A stretch of 16,259 bases of DNA from contig JBAZMG010000020.1 in NCBI GenBank assembly GCA_041649895.1, positions 1-16,259 on the forward strand, read 5' to 3'. Source of the stretch: STD1-204 sp041649895 (lineage in GTDB: Bacteria > Patescibacteriota > Minisyncoccia > Minisyncoccales > Minisyncoccaceae). A model generated the notes under the pieces. The model worked only from the letters and a program-made list of their open reading frames with translations. It was not told the DNA's origin and made no database searches. Shown piece after piece: positions 15,315 through 16,259 of this stretch. Numbering within the stretch: the first letter of the stretch is position 1; each line of letters begins with the position of its first letter. Made by a program: the position numbers and the translations under genes.

Positions 15315-15467
15315 TGTACTTGGGGTGTGTAATTTACCTTCTTTTTAATTTTTGTACTTTGTGTGAGTAATTGGTACTTAGGAGTGTCTAATTTTCTAGA
15401 TAAAAGCCGCCAGAGGCGGCCTCCAAGCGCAAACTTCAAAATACTAATTACAAAGTACTGCTAATTT
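15315..15467. repeat. Inverted heptamer-array element C (cca to tRNA spacer)
   Basis: The left arm has three copies of a degenerate GTACTT..GTGT.TAATT unit (15315-15335, 15353-15372, 15374-15394), with in-phase 7-mers GTAATTG and GTACTTA at 15367-15380. The core is a GCCGCC/GGCGGC hairpin (15406-15420). The right arm, read on the minus strand, has GTACTTT, GTAATTA, GTATTTT, GAAGTTT (15458-15431). The plan matches elements A and B but the heptamer differs. Confidence 0.65.
15406..15420. repeat. Palindrome GCCGCC-AGA-GGCGGC
   Basis: A perfect 6-bp stem with loop AGA. On the minus strand TTTTAT follows, so it could act as a weak terminator there, but no minus-strand gene enters it. It resembles the palindrome at 15659-15672 (shared CCGCCAG). 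Confidence 0.6.
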
Positions 15468-15489
15468 GAGTGAAACGAAAATTAGCCAC

Positions 15490-15560
15490 GGGCCCGTAGT
15501 TAAACGGTATAATACTACTTTCGCATAGTAGCGTTAGGAGTTCAATTCTCCTCGGGTCCA
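15490..15560 (+). tRNA. tRNA-Ala (anticodon CGC)
   Basis: The 71 nt fold as a complete cloverleaf. The acceptor stem GGGCCCG (15490-15496) pairs with CGGGTCC (15553-15559) and includes G3:U70. The D stem is GTTA/TAAT (with one G:U). The anticodon stem CTACT/AGTAG encloses TTCGCAT, giving anticodon CGC. The T stem AGGAG/CTCCT encloses TTCAATT. The discriminator is A15560 and CCA is not encoded (CAG follows). A 7-bp hairpin, CTAATTT/AAATTAG (15461-15484), precedes it and an 8-bp AT-rich hairpin (15566-15584) follows; either could aid processing. I found no clear promoter. Confidence 0.93.
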
Positions 15561-15565
15561 CAGTA

Positions 15566-15584
15566 AATTTTACTTCGTAAAATT
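15566..15584 (+). other. Hairpin just after tRNA-Ala(CGC)
   Basis: AATTTTAC and GTAAAATT form a perfect 8-bp stem with loop TTC, five bases past the mature tRNA 3' end. No T-run follows, so it is not a standard terminator. It may mark the tRNA precursor 3' end. Confidence 0.45.
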
Positions 15585-15590
15585 ATACCA

Positions 15591-15618
15591 GTAGTTAGTA
15601 ATTTGTAGTTTGTAGTTG
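15591..15618. repeat. Four tandem heptamers
   Basis: GTAGTTA, GTAATTT, GTAGTTT, GTAGTTG follow one another exactly in phase. The unit is close to the heptamers of element C (GTAATTA, GTACTTT). No inverted partner arm is seen next to it. Confidence 0.75.
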
Positions 15619-15658
15619 GGCCAAGGAATTATCAGGATATATAAAATTTGCCCCCAAT

Positions 15659-15672
15659 CCGCCAGCCGGCGG
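15659..15672. repeat. Palindrome CCGCC-AGCC-GGCGG upstream of the NUDIX gene
   Basis: A 5-bp GC stem in the presumed leader of the NUDIX gene, 24 bases before its ATG. It shares CCGCCAG with the palindrome at 15406-15420. A reading frame from TTG at 15648 would translate it, which looks artificial. Confidence 0.55.
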
Positions 15673-15695
15673 AACAAATTATCACACAAAATACA

Positions 15696-16160
15696 ATGGA
15701 AAATATTGAAAAAAATAGCGAAATAAAGGAAATAGAACTAGTTGGCTCTATTGTCATTGAAAACAAGGAGGGCAAAATTTTACTTACAAAATCGCCAAAG
15801 TGGAATAATAAATGGACACTGCCTGGCGGACACATTGAACCGGGAGAATCCATTGAAAATGGACTGTTAAGAGAAGCAAAAGAAGAAACAGGATTAAACA
15901 ACCTTAAATCTCAAGGCATCATATCCTTTGGCGAACTAATAAACTCCAATGATTTTTATCGCCCGGCTCATTTTATTTATTTTGCTATTCTTTGTATAAC
16001 CGACGAGAACGACATTACGCTGGAGAAAGACGAACTCAGTGAATATCTTTGGATTGAGCCAAATGGGGCATTAAATATGGATCTTGGCGAAAGTTATGAT
16101 AAGGTTATCAATGATTATTTAAAGTTTAGAAACAGCGATGTCCGCAAAATGTCCACATAA
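15696..16160 (+). CDS. NUDIX hydrolase
   Basis: This 154-residue protein has a complete Nudix box: a Gly, five residues, Glu, seven residues, then REAKEETGL (the core reads GHIEPGE then REAKEETGL). LPGG precedes the box, as is common in this superfamily, which hydrolyses nucleoside diphosphates linked to another group. The substrate cannot be told from sequence. I chose the ATG at 15696; a frame from TTG at 15648 adds 16 residues encoded by a palindrome (PPIRQPAEQ). No Shine-Dalgarno is present. A weak promoter, TTGGGC (15616), 18 bp, TATAAA (15640), may serve it. The last four codons, Met-Ser-Thr-stop, are exactly one unit of the repeat array at 16138-16259, so the natural C-terminus may have been replaced. 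Confidence 0.92.
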   Translation: MENIEKNSEIKEIELVGSIVIENKEGKILLTKSPKWNNKWTLPGGHIEPGESIENGLLREAKEETGLNNLKSQGIISFGELINSNDFYRPAHFIYFAILCITDENDITLEKDELSEYLWIEPNGALNMDLGESYDKVINDYLKFRNSDVRKMST

Positions 16161-16259
16161 TGTCCGCATAATTTATGTGGACATATGCGGACACGAATCC
16201 GGACAAATCCGGACACAAATGCGGACATAAAATGTCCGCATAAATTGAGGGTATGTCCG
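16138..16259. repeat. Array of TGTCC/GGACA units with about 11-bp spacing, continues past window
   Basis: Direct 11-mers ATGTCCGCAAA, ATGTCCACATA, ATGTCCGCATA start at 16138, 16149 and 16160. Inverted GGACA boxes start at 16179, 16189, 16201, 16211 and 16223. Further TGTCC boxes start at 16233 and 16254. Two perfect inverted pairs stand out: ATGTCCACATAA (16149-16160) with TTATGTGGACAT (16173-16184), and ATGCGGACAT (16219-16228) with ATGTCCGCAT (16232-16241) around AAA. The array overlaps the 3' end of the NUDIX gene and could act as its terminator or as a protein-binding region. Confidence 0.8.

Noticed and set aside
15648..15695. TTG start for the NUDIX protein
   Set aside because: The extra 16 residues are a translated palindrome, and the ATG at 15696 leaves the full domain.
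16149..16184. DnaA boxes / replication origin
   Set aside because: TGTGGACAT differs from the DnaA box TGTGGATAA at the last three positions, and there is no dnaA or dnaN nearby.

Overview
The window looks like chromosomal DNA from a Candidatus Patescibacteria (CPR) genome. This is an inference from gene content and style: compact housekeeping proteins, almost no Shine-Dalgarno sequences, tRNA genes without an encoded CCA, very large secreted Cys-repeat/DUF2341 proteins, and intergenic spacers filled with short degenerate repeats. No rRNA or other taxonomic marker is present, so the phylum is probable and the lineage is open.

Layout. 1-546 (minus) is the start of an HTH protein with a LAGLIDADG-like C-terminal part, cut by the window edge. 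636-706 is tRNA-Ala(GGC), followed by a dense run of GC-rich hairpins (about 718-864) that may be an unrecognised structured RNA. It ends at a terminator shared with the convergent HU gene (928-1200, minus). RNase Y (1270-2802, minus) lies upstream of HU and has a leader of about 200 nt. Next come two minus-strand genes for secreted proteins: a 1541-residue DUF2341/Cys-repeat/dockerin protein (3071-7696) and a 639-residue protein made almost wholly of nine Cys repeats (7850-9769). The two genes have near-identical sigma70-type promoters and each has its own terminator. A proteostasis/transcription block follows on the minus strand: nusA (12028-13386), tig (10738-12006) and clpP (9936-10520). 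On the plus strand lie cca (13720-15288), tRNA-Ala(CGC) (15490-15560) and a NUDIX hydrolase (15696-16160).

How the genes relate. The CCA-adding enzyme is needed by both tRNAs in the window, since neither encodes its CCA end. NusA, trigger factor, ClpP, RNase Y and HU are core functions for transcription, nascent-chain folding, proteolysis, mRNA turnover and nucleoid structure. The two secreted proteins share one disulfide-type repeat and one promoter design, so they probably act together at the cell surface.

The least explained material is between genes. Three spacers (10528-10727, 13455-13569, 15315-15467) share one plan: arrays of 7-bp units on the left, a small GC-rich hairpin core, then the same 7-bp units inverted on the right. 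The first two are clearly homologous in the core. The third uses a different heptamer, which also appears as a simple tandem array at 15591-15618. The window ends in a different array (16138-16259) of TGTCC/GGACA boxes spaced about one helical turn apart, which also supplies the stop codon of the NUDIX gene.
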